Shown here piece by piece: positions 24,601 through 36,649 of a DNA stretch of 64,000 bases. Positions within the stretch are counted from its first letter, which is position 1. The number at the start of each line of letters is the position of its first letter. The notes under the pieces were generated by a model that saw only the letters and a list, made by a program, of their open reading frames with translations, had not been told where the DNA came from and made no database searches. The stretch is from Cladobotryum mycophilum (Eukaryota > Ascomycota > Sordariomycetes > Hypocreales > Hypocreaceae): assembly GCA_036429605.1 (NCBI GenBank), contig JAVFKD010000015.1, positions 3,867,421 to 3,931,420 on the forward strand, in the 5' to 3' direction. Made by a program: the position numbers and the translations under genes.

Positions 24601-27600
24601 AACGTTACATGTAAGCGAACCTACCAGAGCAGTTGATTGGAAGAGCGCCAATATGGAGTTGGTCCTGGCAAATCGACCATGGCTGCCAATCGACAGCCGA
24701 CTGCGCCGGGCTGGTGTGAGCGCATTTGGCATTGGTGGTACAAACGCCCATGTCATCGTCGAAGAGTCCCCTAGTCCCCTCATGGAAGAGACTGGTAGTA
24801 TCACGCCATCTGTATTCCCAGCTTCCATCCCGTTCGTGCTGTCAGGCAACAGTGACTCTGCTCTTAGGGCGCAGGCTGAGAAGCTTCGGTTGCACATGGA
24901 AAGAGGTATTGGAAAGGACAACCGCCTGAGCGATGTAGCCTACTCGCTAGCCGCATTTCGCACACACCTTGACCGGAGACTGGTAGTGATGGCAGAAGAC
25001 AAGGCTCAGATGCTGGAGAAGCTAGCGTCTGTCAGCTCGGGCTCCGGTGAGCTGTTCAATGTGAACGAGGCCGGCAAAGCAAGCTTAGGAATGCTCTTTA
25101 CTGGACAGGGGAGTCAGCAACTAGGCATGGGTAAGGATCTATATGCTCTTTATCCCGTCTTCCGGGATGCAATAGACGAAATTGCTGCCAAGTTCACGGA
25201 GCTGGAGTCGCCCCTTCTAGATGTTATGTGGGCCGAATCGGGAAGCGCAAGTGCCTCCTTGGTAAACCGTACCGATTTTGCTCAGCCTGCCCTATTTGCT
25301 CTTGAGGTATCTCTGTGGAAATTATGGCAGAGTTGGGGCGTGAGGCCTGCTTTTCTACTTGGGCACAGCGTGGGGAGCTTGCAGCAGCTCATGTTGCAGG
25401 AGTCTTGGACTTGCCCGACGCTTGCCGACTTGTTATGATGCGCGGTCGCTTGATGCAAGCCCTTACTTGTCATGGAAAGATGGCATCAGTAGAAGCAAGC
25501 AGCGCCGAGATCGCAGCGGCAATTAGGGAACTGAGCCAGAGTGACAAGGTTGAAATCGCGGGCTATAACACGCCTTCCCAGACTGTTATATCTGGAGATG
25601 TTGAGGCTGTTGAGGCTGTAGTGGTTCACATGGCAGAACTAGGCCGCAAAACTAAGGTGCTGGATACTAGCCACGCATTCCATTCATATCACATGAACGG
25701 TATGCTGGATGACTTCAAGGGTGTAGCCCAAACTGTCAGATTCAGCCCACCGAAGATACCCATTATTAGCAGCATGACCGGTAGACTGGCTGAAGCAGGT
25801 GAGCTTGAACGAGTCGATTATTGGGTTCAGCAGGCCCGACGTGCTGTTCGATTCAGCGATGCCTTCCAAGAGCTTGCTAACCAAGGTGCGAACGTCTTTC
25901 TCGAACTTGGGCCCAGTCCAACGCTCTGCGGCTTGGGTGCGGCATGTCTCGCCAATGCTTCTCAAGTGAGCACTGCTCTCTGGCTGCCCTCTATGAAGCC
26001 AAACATGGACGCAACCTCAGTTATCCAAAATAGCGTCAGCGAATTGCACGTGCGACATGTATTGGTCGACTGGGCTGCATACTTTAAGCCTTTTGGTTGC
26101 CAAAGGGTGAAACTCCCCACTTATGCTTTCCAGCGAGAGACTTTCCAGCCTGAAAATAAGGCCGCCAGTTGGTTTGATGGCATCTCACAAAAAAGCACTG
26201 ATGTTGATGATGTCGTACAAGGTGTGGAAGAGATGATGTTCGAAATTAACTGGCGTCGAGTCGACACGGATAAGGTCCAACCTCGTGGTTCATGGGGTCT
26301 TCTCTGTCCATTAGAGGAGACATTGTGGATGAAGGAGGCACAAAAAGCCTTATCGAACATAGGCATTCAGTTGGTGCCTGTTACAGAGCTGCAGGAGGCT
26401 GAGCAGCTTGACGGCTTGCTCTCTCTGTGGGACTCTGACGCCGATGTTGTTCAGATGGCGCATGATTTCACCTCAAGAGCGTTGGCTCAGTTGCAAGATA
26501 TGATCAGGACCGGACTTGCTGTGCCGGTGGTGTGGGTCACCCGTCATGCCATAGGTGTCGGCGCTGATGACCAGCCTGTTAAGATCGGGGCCGGACCGTT
26601 GTGGGGCCTGATGCGCACCGCCCGGAGTGAGCATCCAGAGTCACGCCTGCGCTTGATCGACGTGGATGAAGAGACGGACCTTGCAACGATCGGCTTGGCC
26701 TTGATGCTGGGTGATCAGACAGAGATCGCTGTCCGCAAGGAACAGCTGCTTATGCCGCATATGGAGCGCGCTAACTTGGTTGCATCGCCACCAGTCGGGC
26801 AGCCATTGCTTCGAGCTGACGGCGCCGTATTGGTTACCGGCGGCCTCGGTGATCTTGGAGGCCGTGTAGCCCGCAGACTAGTGAACTCCCATGGAGTTCG
26901 TGACTTGGTTCTGATGTCACGGCGCGGCATGGAATCCCCCGGTGCTGACGCATTTGTGGCTGAGCTTGCAGAGCTAGGTGTCAAAGCTACGGTAGTTGGC
27001 GGCGACATAGCGAACCTTGACAGTCTCAGGTCTATTATGGAAATCTTTACAGCCGACCGACCCTTACGCGGTGTAATCCATGCAGCTGGAGTGGTTGACT
27101 CGGGTATTCTATCGTCCTTGACGCCCCAGAAGTGTGCCACGACCTTTGCGCCAAAGGTAGACGGCCTATGGAATCTGCACCAACTGACCAAGGATATGGA
27201 TTTGGACCTTTTTATGATGTTCTCCTCCATCTCTGGTATTATGGGCCTACCAGGACTAGCAAACTACGCCGCCGCCAACTCCTTTATGGATGCGCTCGCA
27301 TACCTGCGACACGCCCAGGGCCTGCCAGCCACCTCAGTCGCATATGGTACCTGGGGAGGAGACGGCATGGCAACCACTCTCGTCTCGACTACCCGTGCTC
27401 ATCTCTCGCAGCTTGGACTGGGTTTTCTCGCACCAGATGTTGGCTTGAAACTATTTGAGCAGGCCGTCTACCAAGGCCGCACGCTTACCATAGCTGCGGT
27501 CCTTGATTTGCAGCAGCTCAAGGCCTACTATGAGGAACAAGGTGGCGTGCCTCCCTTCTTACGCTCAATGCTGGGCCATACCAAGGTCAAAAAGCCGGTC

Positions 27601-29136
27601 GATCCAGTCGTCAGCCTCCGTGACATGTTGGTTGACGCTGCTCCTGAACAGCACGGCAGTATCGTGTTGCGTATGGTCCAAGCAACTATAGCCAAGGCCT
27701 TGGGGCACACCCGGATAGATGACGTGGACGCCAGTCGACCCCTACAGGAATTGGGGATTGACTCCCTGACCGCAATTCTGATACGCAACCACCTAGCGAC
27801 GTTGACGGGTATGGTACTGCCTCCCAACATTGCCCTTCTTCACCCGAATCTGAAGTCCCTTAGCGAGTTCCTGCTGTCCCAGTTGCTAGGCGATATTGGG
27901 AGTGGCTCATCCAGTGCGTCAGAGCTTGACGGTGCAACACCGAGTACCACGGCATCGGCCGCTTCTTGTGTCAACATGACAGCCATCCGAAGGGGCGTTC
28001 TCGATCCCAGTTTCCAGTTCAACAACGTAGCCAAGCACCCTACTACGTGTTCTGGTACTCCCAAGACTGTTTTCGTGACAGGTTCAACAGGCTTTGTTGG
28101 CGCATTCATGGTACACGAGCTTCTTAAAAGAGGCATCGCTGTGTACTGCCTCGTGCGTGCTAGCAGTTTGGATCAGGCGCAAGAACGCATGGTCAAAACT
28201 CTGAAAGAATACAGCCTCTGGAAGCCCGAGTACGAGCCACTGCTTAATTCGGTGGTCGGCGATCTCTCCCTGCCCCTGCTCGGCCTCTGCGAGGTTGTGT
28301 TTGATGACCTGGCTAACCGAGTTGATGCTATCTTTCACTCTGGAGCTCTTGTTGATTGGATGCGCCCGTTGGAAGACTATGTCGGTCCCAACATCCTTGG
28401 CACTCACGAGATCCTGCGTCTCGCCTCTTGTGGCCGTGGCAAGGCGGTCCATTTCATATCCACCATCTCCACATTGCCTATTCATGTTGGCTACGGCCTT
28501 ACTGAATATGACGGAGAGTACGGCTACGGTACGTCGAAATACCTAGCTGAAAAAATGATTGTAGCCGCTCGTTTCCGCGGCGCCAAGGCATCATCTTATC
28601 GGTTACCCTTTGTCGCTGCCTCGACCACTAATGGCCATTTTCGACTTGATCGTGGTGACTTTTTAAACAATCTTATTATTGGCAGTCTAGACTTGGGCAT
28701 CTTCCCCTCTATAGATGCTGACCTATCTACTGTGCTCCCTGTTGATTATCTGTGCAATACCATTGCTACCATTATGACTGAGGACCAGCAGCGAGTTGGT
28801 GAGGATTACGACTTCCTCAACCCACAAGCGCCTACGTTTGACCACTTCTTCAAGGTCATGGGTACCGCTAGCGGTGGAAAAGCGACTGTCCCCTTTAGTG
28901 AATGGCACCGTCGGGCACTTGAGTATGCAGCAGCCTATCCAACGAGTTCACTAGCCCGCATCACCACTATCATCGATGGCTACACAGACGAAACTGCAGG
29001 TGCTTTAATGAAGGGGAATCCTGTCAGCAAGCACGTCTTTGGGCTAGACGTTTATCCTGCCCCGTTGCTTGATGAGGAATATGTTCACAAGTATATAGAT
29101 TGCATTAAGGCCGTGAAAGCCAAAGCACGCACATGA
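21629..29136 (+). CDS. swnK: Swainsonine NRPS-PKS hybrid synthase SwnK, one frameshift in the AT domain
   Basis: Single exon, about 2502 residues if the one break is bridged. Domain order: adenylation (A3 IYTSGSTGRPKG near 181, A5 YGPSETTYG near 320, A10 NEKVNRKALP), thiolation (GGDSVRL near 563), ketosynthase (DTACSSS Cys near 791, EAHGTATKLGDP, NIGHAQAAAG), acyltransferase (GQGSQQLGMG, GHSVG, HAFHS), ketoreductase (GGLGDLGG near 1737, then YAAAN), acyl carrier (GIDSL near 2043) and a terminal reductase (TGSTGFVG near 2151, Y-x3-K near 2300). There is no condensation or dehydratase domain. This A-T-KS-AT-KR-T-R order is diagnostic for SwnK, which loads pipecolate, adds a malonyl unit and releases reductively. 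The frame breaks by one base in the G run 25372-25375, immediately after the AT nucleophile motif. The downstream frame then stays open to the stop at 29134-29136. Confidence 0.95.
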
Positions 29137-29633
29137 ATAAACATCAGTGCGTGTATTGGTAGACTAGAATGCCATATGTGCTTTAGTTAATTAGTTTAGA
29201 TGGCGGGTAATGATATCGTTGTTTTGTGTTGAAAACCCTTTTTTTCTTTTTTCCTTTTCGGTGAAATCCTGCTTAGACTGACCTTTACTACAAGTCGTAT
29301 ATTAACCAGGGATATCGAGGCGGCTGCTTCGCTAAAATACTGTATTTAATACGACTGGAATCCTTATTTGTTAATCTACCAATTAGATCCAGTGGCTGTA
29401 TATATTATTTACCCCTACATATTGTGATATTAAATTAGCCGCGTAGTTGATGGATAACACGGTATGTAAACCTACACTTTGAAGTGAGATTAGATTAATA
29501 AAGTAACTCCTATTACTCCAAACCGTGGAAATGGGAGAAGTACTGTATATTCATTCTATAGATGGTACGGTGCCGTGATGGCTTCCTCCCTCTCATCCTC
29601 CACGATAACTCGTCAGATACACTTTCGTTTTCT
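29137..29633. other. Convergent 3' gap between swnK and reductase gene
   Basis: About 0.5 kb between two gene ends, AT-rich, with a T-rich stretch at 29239-29258 that could be part of the swnK 3' UTR. No gene seen. Confidence 0.45.
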
Positions 29634-30551
29634 TCACAGTATCGAATCCGGATGCTCGTCAAACTGAGACAGGCCTTCTTGAAAGGTTCGGAAGCGAATA
29701 CCTGGAAAGTACTTCTCTCTATGGGCTTGAACCTTTTCTGGGAGATTTGCGCATGCCTGACTGATAGACAGCAAGTAATAGTCGGCCAGCATCAGCGTAT
29801 CCTCATTTTTAGCCGTCTTGATCATCTCCGCAACAGTATGCAGTGAAATGTGTTCTATCGGAATATCAGGGTAGTACTTTTGTTTAATGATCTTAGCAGT
29901 GTCGTTCCAGCAGCTGCGCTCTCCTGACATGAAGGTATATGGTTCCCATGAGCCTGATGGTGCCTTCACTAGCGATGCTAGCCCTCTAACGACATCTCGT
30001 GCCCATGTGAAATCCACAGGCTCATTTCCTGTCCCTGGGATCACAATCTTGCTATCCACCAAATTTATAGGATGGAACTCGCCAATGTCTTTGATGTAGC
30101 GATTCTTAGTCGGCACAAAATAGTCTGTTAACCAGCCAATACAAACTAATGTCCACTCAACATCCGTTTGGCCCCGTAGCATCTGACGGATAGGCTCGTG
30201 TGGGGCATAGTAGAAGCCAGGCTCGTCCGGATAAGCCTCGATATTGGCTGCAAACTCGGCAGGAATGAAGCGTTTGCACTTTGGGCTCTCCTGGCAAGCC
30301 AGTATGAGAGTGCGGTGAACATCAGTATAGGCCGAGGAAATGTCCGAAATTGTCGATATCAACACCTCACAATCGGCCAGTGGGGTTCTCAGAGACGATA
30401 GGGTATAGTCCGTGACGGCCTGAGCGATACCTTTGTCCTCAAGTTGAGGTTTATAATTTCGTGTCAAGATAACGAGTTCATGGCCGGCTTGAATAAACTC
30501 TTCGCAGATGTAGTGAGTCAAGTCGCTGTAGCCAGCAATTGCCACACGCAT
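29634..30551 (-). CDS. swnR/swnN: NmrA/isoflavone-reductase-like oxidoreductase of the swainsonine cluster (first)
   Basis: Single exon, 305 residues, start at the ATG at 30551. The N-terminus MRVAIAGYSD aligns with the nucleotide-binding strand of NmrA-type SDRs but lacks the usual G-x-x-G-x-x-G loop. Family features follow: LISTISD, CKRFIPAEFAAN, a W-T-L-V-C-I-G-W strand and VDFTWARDVVRGL. SWN clusters carry two such reductases, swnN and swnR. They have been linked to imine reduction on the way to pipecolate and to reduction of the indolizidine intermediate. I cannot tell which of the two this is. It is convergent with swnK and divergent from the second reductase. No introns, whereas its partner has three. 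Confidence 0.87.
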   Translation of the reverse strand: MRVAIAGYSDLTHYICEEFIQAGHELVILTRNYKPQLEDKGIAQAVTDYTLSSLRTPLADCEVLISTISDISSAYTDVHRTLILACQESPKCKRFIPAEFAANIEAYPDEPGFYYAPHEPIRQMLRGQTDVEWTLVCIGWLTDYFVPTKNRYIKDIGEFHPINLVDSKIVIPGTGNEPVDFTWARDVVRGLASLVKAPSGSWEPYTFMSGERSCWNDTAKIIKQKYYPDIPIEHISLHTVAEMIKTAKNEDTLMLADYYLLSISQACANLPEKVQAHREKYFPGIRFRTFQEGLSQFDEHPDSIL

Positions 30552-31776
30552 CGTGAGCTGCAACAATGATGGAGGTACTCAACGCGCAAAACTGTAACCG
30601 AACTAAGATGCGTCTGCAAGACAAAGATTCGAAGAAAAGTAATATTGATAAAGTCAGATTTAGTCTCCGTGGTAGACCACGCTCCCCTGTCACAATCCGA
30701 CCCTTATGTATAGCTATAACAGTTACTATAATTGCTACAAATGCGATTATCAGCCTATTGGCGTAACGGGACGGTTCGCTCCATCCCCTACTATTTTTCC
30801 CTTCGAATAACTAAAGGAGACTACGCAGTTGGGGGGCTTGCAACGCAGCCCCACATTATCATTCCTCCTCCTCTCCTCCCCTCTTCCCCTCTCCCCTACC
30901 TAACCCGACTTAACCCAATAAGAACATTTGAATTCTTCCGCTGCGTTGTGTCTGAATGACACAGTGTACTACCAATGGAGCTTGCCTGCCGCCTGTAAGG
31001 ACACGTGGCCTGCATATACGAATGCAGGCGCTGTCCCATCCTCTAAGATACAGGATGGCTACTGCAGTAAACTGCATTTTAACTGCCAAGTATTCCCTAT
31101 CACAAGCATCCTGCGTTATAGCGATAGCGGCTTACGACCCGCGTTCTCCCGTGCGCCACCTCCCCTAATGCATAAGGTAGGATAAGACGAGCAGTTAAAG
31201 GCAACCCACCAAATTGCACCATAATACCGCAAAGAATGCAGGCACCTAGCTCTTTACTGTCTTTTACTCTTGCAGGTTTAGAACAATTGCAATTTTATGC
31301 AATGGTTTAAAAGTCTTACTAAATCAAAAAAGTATTAGACTGGTTTTAGCCTTCTTCTCTCTTGTACTATACTAGAATAGGATGAGATATGGTAAGATAC
31401 ATCGCATCGTGGATAAGGCTTGAACCCCTTAGAGGGAGTTTAAAATAACGAGTTTTTACGGTAGTTGCATCATTGAATGTGTCATAGTGGATCAGCCACA
31501 GACCTTGCCGCTGAATAGCGCCGAGAAAACCGTGGCTGCATACGAGGCGCCCTAGCGGGTAATTGATCCAATTTCGTGCTGATCGCGCCCGTTGGTGGAC
31601 ATATCCAGAAGTCTTGAGTGAGTGCCTCGGTGGCCCCACGCAGCATGACATCTAGGAGCTGTTAGCCCAAGCGATGATGATCAATTCAGTCGACTTGTAT
31701 CACAGAACTCGTTCCAGTGTTGTTGAGACTTGGTACCTTACCAGCTTTTGAAGACTTCCATCTACACACAATTATT

Positions 31777-31808
<32 letters not shown>

Positions 31809-31841
31809 TCCTTCTTTCTTTCCTTCTTTCTCACTTACACA
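30552..31841. promoter_or_regulatory. Divergent promoter gap between the two reductase genes
   Basis: 1.3 kb between divergently read starts. It includes a C-rich stretch at 30864-30907 and the TTTC tract just before the second reductase. A 94-codon minus-strand frame at 31367-31651 has no domain support. Confidence 0.45.
31775..31832 (+). repeat. TTTC microsatellite in the 5' leader of the second reductase
   Basis: A run of about 14 TTTC-like units with a few CTTC variants, ending 10 bases before the ATG at 31842. Pyrimidine tracts are frequent in fungal core promoters and 5' UTRs. Its length is probably variable between strains. Confidence 0.9.
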
Positions 31842-32976
31842 ATGGTTGTCGTCGCCGTTGCTGGTGGCACCGGCGGTGTCGGTCAAACCGTACTGGATGC
31901 CATTGCGAAATCAGGCGAGCACAAAGCCATTGTATTCTCGAGAACAGTAGGCTTACCAATATCATCGCTTTATGCAACAGTGTTAAAACTTACACTGTTC
32001 AGGCAGCAGCTGCCACCGCTATCAGCGAGCCAAGACGTTTTATTATCGATTACAGCAATGTCGAGCAGATAAAGCACGTTTTGCAAGAGAACAATGTTGA
32101 AGTTGTTGTATCAGCCTTGCTTCTTGTTGATGAAGGCGTTGCACAGGCGCAGATTAACCTGATCCGAGCCGCTTCTCAATCAGGAACCGTGACTAAATTT
32201 ATCCCCAGCGAATACTATATTGATTTCCATACCCCAATCCCGTAAGTCTTCTTTAACAATTCCGTAGAGTCTACAATGCTAACTTCTATTGCACAGTGGT
32301 TCTGATCTATTTACCAACTTTCAACTTGAGGCTGAAGCAGAACTCTCGCGCCATCCGCAGTTGACTTGGACGCTTATCAGAGTCGGGATCTTTCTTGATC
32401 ATATGGCTATGCCACATAACCCGAAGACTACATATATTAGCCCATACTGGGTATTTGCTGACATAGACCATGAACAATGTGTCTTTCCTGGTGATGGGTC
32501 ACAACCACTTGTACTTACGCACTCAACAGACCTCGCGGCGTATATTGAGCGCTTAGTAGGCCTCCCAGCCAAGGACTGGCCACGCGAATCTCTCGTCGCG
32601 TCAAACAAACTGCAAGTAAAAGACCTCGGACCCCTTTTCAAGAAGACTACTGGTAAACAGCCCAATACTCAACAAACGCATATTTATATTCCTAACATCA
32701 ATAATAGGGAAAGATTTTAAGGTCATATATGACTCGGTAGAAGCAATTCACCAGGGTCATATTACACCTCTGCCTTCCAACGAGGCTGTCTTTCAGGACC
32801 CAGCCAAGGGTGAGACGTTTCGCGAGGTCGAACTCCAGGTCATGCTTTCGATGTTGGTCAACGCGCACGACCTACCCGGGAAGGACCTTGCTGAGCTTTT
32901 CCCTGATGTCCAAACAACGAACATTGAAGACTTTTTGAGAGCAGCCTGGAGGCTCAAACAAAGCACAACATCGTAG
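31842..32976 (+). CDS. swnN/swnR: NmrA/isoflavone-reductase-like oxidoreductase of the swainsonine cluster (second)
   Basis: Four exons, 31842-31946, 32003-32241, 32297-32652 and 32708-32976, 322 residues. The introns are 55-56 nt with GT-AG ends. The NAD(P)-binding loop AGGTGGVGQT is canonical, near residues 7-16. VTKFIPSEYY matches the NmrA/isoflavone reductase motif, and LTWTLIRVGIF follows in the usual place. It is the second of the two SWN reductases, and the one with a standard dinucleotide site. Assignment to swnN or swnR is open. Start is the ATG 10 bases after the TTTC tract. It is convergent with swnT. Confidence 0.87.
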
Positions 32977-33669
32977 TATGTGCCACTAGTTGTAGAGAGT
33001 CAGGCAAATGGCTTCAACACATCAAACCTTAGAAACATTATCCTAGATAGGGTAATATAGGAATTGAATCGCCCGATTGTTGCATGCTACTTAATAAAGC
33101 AAGCATGGTTGAAAACCTATCTGCACGCACCTAGAGTCTTGTTAATGGATTACCGTTCCGTAAAGCTATTGGAATGTTTAACTCGTGGGATAATTAGTGT
33201 TTGTCTATAGAAAGCCATTTATGAATCAGTGTCGTCTTGGACTCTACTAAAATTTCGAGTCTCACCTAACGTGATTCTCTATTTTGTGTACAACGATGTT
33301 GCCAGTACCTCGTAGTTTGAGAGGCGGGATCGAATATTATGGGTTTGCTTGAGCGGGGGAAATATTCTATACACGGAGAAAGGGATACGACGTGTTTCAT
33401 CCACGAATATAAATCCGACCTTACGCATTATACTACAATATTAGTCTTTGTACCCTGAACAGCGTAATATTAAGATATAACAATTGCTTTTTTTCTCACA
33501 CCCCTTCAGTGAGATTATTAACACTCACTTTACAAAGCCTTTACACATATGCCAGCGAAAGAAACAGTATTATATTACGCTTAAGTAAGGAAGCTCTATT
33601 CTCTGCCTACAAAACTAAATTCCAGCTCCTCTATACTATTAATTCTGCCATACTATCGCGTCTATCTCT
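32977..33669. other. Convergent gap between reductase and swnT
   Basis: 0.7 kb between two 3' ends, AT-rich, no coding signal. Confidence 0.45.
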
Positions 33670-35134
33670 TTAAATCTCAATAACCTTGTAATTTTTATTT
33701 GCATAGAGAAACCAAAGCGAAATAACAAAGATAGCAATAAGAACAAGAACTCCTGAAACATAATTCATCTGGCTTGCAAGTACCTCCGAATAGGCAGGGA
33801 AGCAATAAAAGATCAAGGCTACTGCCGTCCATGCAAGCATTATGATATTTGCAAGAAGTCCTAATTTAGGATACCAAAATGGCCCATGCTGAAAGTTAGA
33901 TCTGCCTTGCCAAATAACCAGTAGAGTCGGGATGCTATAGCTAATATACTGAAGTAAAATGCCGGTTGCAATAAGTGAGTTGAAGGCCAGCTCAGAAACA
34001 AGATAGAGACAGCCGAATAAAGCTGTACCGACGGCAGAACCAACCAGAGACCAGATGGGGGTATAGAAAGGCGCTGGGAAAATCTTGCTAAAATGACGAT
34101 GTAAAGGAAAGCCGGACTCTCGACTGATTGTCCAGGCGAGTCGAGACTGCCAAGTTTGGACAGCCCAAACTGAAGCAAAAACGAGAATAAGAATAAGAAT
34201 CCAAAGGCCAACAGTAGCAGCTTTGCTATTGGTAATACGATAGAAGATAGCGACGCCCGAGTAGTTAGTAGTATCAACTGGGCCTAGATTAATAAGAACA
34301 GCTAAGACCATCAGAAGACCACTACTGGACGCAATAACAATAGTCCAAATCAAAGCTTTTGGAATGTTTGTGCTAGGAGAGGGTATTTCTTCTGCTAGGT
34401 GTGTGGCGACATCTAGGCAAGAGAAACACCAATTGGCTCCATTTAAGCCAATAATAAATGCCACACCGTCTGGCCACCCTGAAATATTAACAACTTTAAA
34501 AAGTCCTCAGCACTTGTACGGGTGCCGGACATGGCGAATAAAGTGATAATAATAACACCGACAGAGATGACATTTAGAAGCAATAAAGTGTTTGACAGTT
34601 TCGGTAGTACATGTTCGAAACAGGCACCAAAACATGTTATAACATTGATGACCTGAAACGCCACGAAACCCATCCATCGCTGATAGATGAAAGTGGGATA
34701 AAAAAGCGTAATAATAGTAAAGGCATTGAGGGGCACGGAGAGGTTGCCAGAGGAGCCCGTAGCAATAGCGGCGATCCAGCTAATCATGGCTGTAGTATAT
34801 GACAAGCCTCGCCGGTATCTCTCTGGTGCAAGCTTATTAACCCATATATACTGGCCACCTGGATGAGGCATCGCAGATATCAGCTCAGAAAGAGTTGTTG
34901 CTGTAGCCAGACCGACCGCCGCCATTACCAGGAACCCCCAGAAGACTTGAGGTGACCCGCCCATGGGGATGGCTGTACTCAGAATGAGCGGTATACCAAC
35001 GGCCGTGTTAGTAACTCCGTATCCAATGCCAATAGCGGATAGGGTGGTGAATGGTTTTTGCGTTTGGACATTGCCCTCCTGAATCAAGCTGGAAGTGCCT
35101 TCATTGACTTCCTCTGTTTCTTTTTTGGTGACAT
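33670..35134 (-). CDS. swnT: Amino-acid/choline-type permease of the swainsonine cluster (SwnT), frame broken
   Basis: About 488 residues if bridged. An APC-superfamily permease with 12 or so hydrophobic segments. Consensus stretches include AIGIGYGVTNTAVGIPL, SELISAMPHPGGQYIW near the N-terminal third, and NGANWCFSCLDVATHLAEEI in the middle. Family members move amino acids, choline or GABA across the plasma membrane. In the SWN cluster it is the putative transporter of swainsonine or a precursor. The frame breaks by one base in the A run 34498-34502 (T run on the coding strand). A second short base is inferred in the T run 35121-35126, because the only plausible ATG (35134) is out of frame with the body by one base. 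One added base at each site makes the length divisible by three. Confidence 0.85.
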
Positions 35135-36437
35135 GCTGTTTGGGCTGGTGACGCTTGGCTGTGAAGTTGGCGGTAGTAATGTTTGGTAGGTCGATGGGGA
35201 TTTCAAAGCACAGAAAAACATGCGGGGATTGTCTCTGGCCGTTTGGCGCTATAAAGAGACAATGACCCAGACTAGGTCCGAGGCGTATTGAACGCCGTTG
35301 CGTAAGTGGCACTGCTGCAGAAAGCTGAGCTTGTGCGAGATGGAAGTGTAAGGTGTAAGCCTGGCACGCGGTGGAAAAAAGACATGCGCCTTCCACCACT
35401 GAAAATGCACTGAAAAGCTGTCGATCTAGGCTCGTGTTGGCTTTCCCCCTTGCCTGGATTTTGGATCCCCAACGGCTGGGAATTTTGCCTGCCCAGGTGA
35501 TCCTGCAAAAAGCTATTATGTACTACTGTAGCAACGTGGGCTAACGCCTTTGTACCGTTAGAGAAGCTGCAGTGTTTTAGAATACAGTTTCACGCAAAGC
35601 CATTCTAGGGTACTTTAAAAAACACCTAATAAGCTAAAGAAAGGTATAAGCTCTGGCTCTTAAGGCTGGTAATTACTGTTGCTTTAGGTGATGCTTGTGT
35701 ACTCTAGATCCTAATGCCAAAACTTGTAAAATTCCCAGGCATCAAGAATTGAGTATATTTGGTATTAGGCAAAATTAGCAAATATCAATACAGGCAGTTA
35801 ATAAGGGCCCTTGTTTTGTAACTGCGAGTTACTGTTCCCAATAGATCTGTAAACGTATTTAAAAGATAACTATTTGCATAAAAACAACACTATTAATACT
35901 TGGCCTACCTTAGCCAATTATATATTAGCCTAAGTATTATACCATGTACAAATATATTACTAAGAAACCGTAAACTAAGAATGTTATTACGTGATTGTGC
36001 ATAGGCTTTAATCACGTAATATATTCCGCACCACTTAGCTAGTTATATTTTTAACCGTGCTGTGTTTAGTGAGTGTTACTCTTAAGCTAGGGTTTTAAGT
36101 ACCGTACGCAAATGTGCCTCATTAGTCTACAAGGGGTGGAAGAAAAACGCGCGCCTAGATCGACAGATTTTCAGTGCATTTCTAGTGGCCGAAGGGGCGT
36201 GTGTTTTCTCTACCGCATGATCTCTTACTTTAATGCTATTATGTGCAAAGCCGAGAGCCTCGGTTATATTTTCTAATGGTATTCAACGATACAACGTATT
36301 TAGCTTCATATTAGCAGTAATGACTTATCAGTTAGCGTGGAGTCTGTATTACATTGTCCTAGCGTAACTGTTTCTTGGATCGCTGGATTAGTCCTTTTTA
36401 AACATCTCTGAACTGGCATTGCTTCAAGCGTTAATAA

Positions 36438-36479
36438 CGTGCCGTACCGTGCCACGTCGTGTCGTGCCGTGCCACGTCT
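36438..36479 (+). repeat. CGTGC-type pentanucleotide tandem repeat
   Basis: About eight 5-bp units, CGTGC with CGTAC, CACGT and CGTGT variants, in otherwise AT-rich DNA. It contains two CACGTC/CACGTCT elements that resemble bHLH/bZIP core sites. About 0.9 kb upstream of the dioxygenase start. Confidence 0.65.
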
Positions 36480-36649
36480 GGTGATAAGGGCTAACTAGCT
36501 GTACACTACTACGATGTGTTAAGTTCTTTTCCGTACTTAGTTCTATAACAAGTAGCTTCTCTCTGTTTATTATTATCACCACTAGTAGTCTTCCTATAAA
36601 CAAATTTATACTAGTGGCCTGTTGTATAATTCTTAGAGAGTGTATTTAA

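Noticed and set aside
25315..25438. Intron or programmed frameshift in swnK
   Set aside because: No donor/acceptor pair joins the conserved AT sequence without deleting it, and no slippery site with a downstream structure is apparent.
31367..31651. 94-codon minus-strand frame between the two reductase genes
   Set aside because: Has an ATG but no recognisable motif, and lies in a promoter gap.
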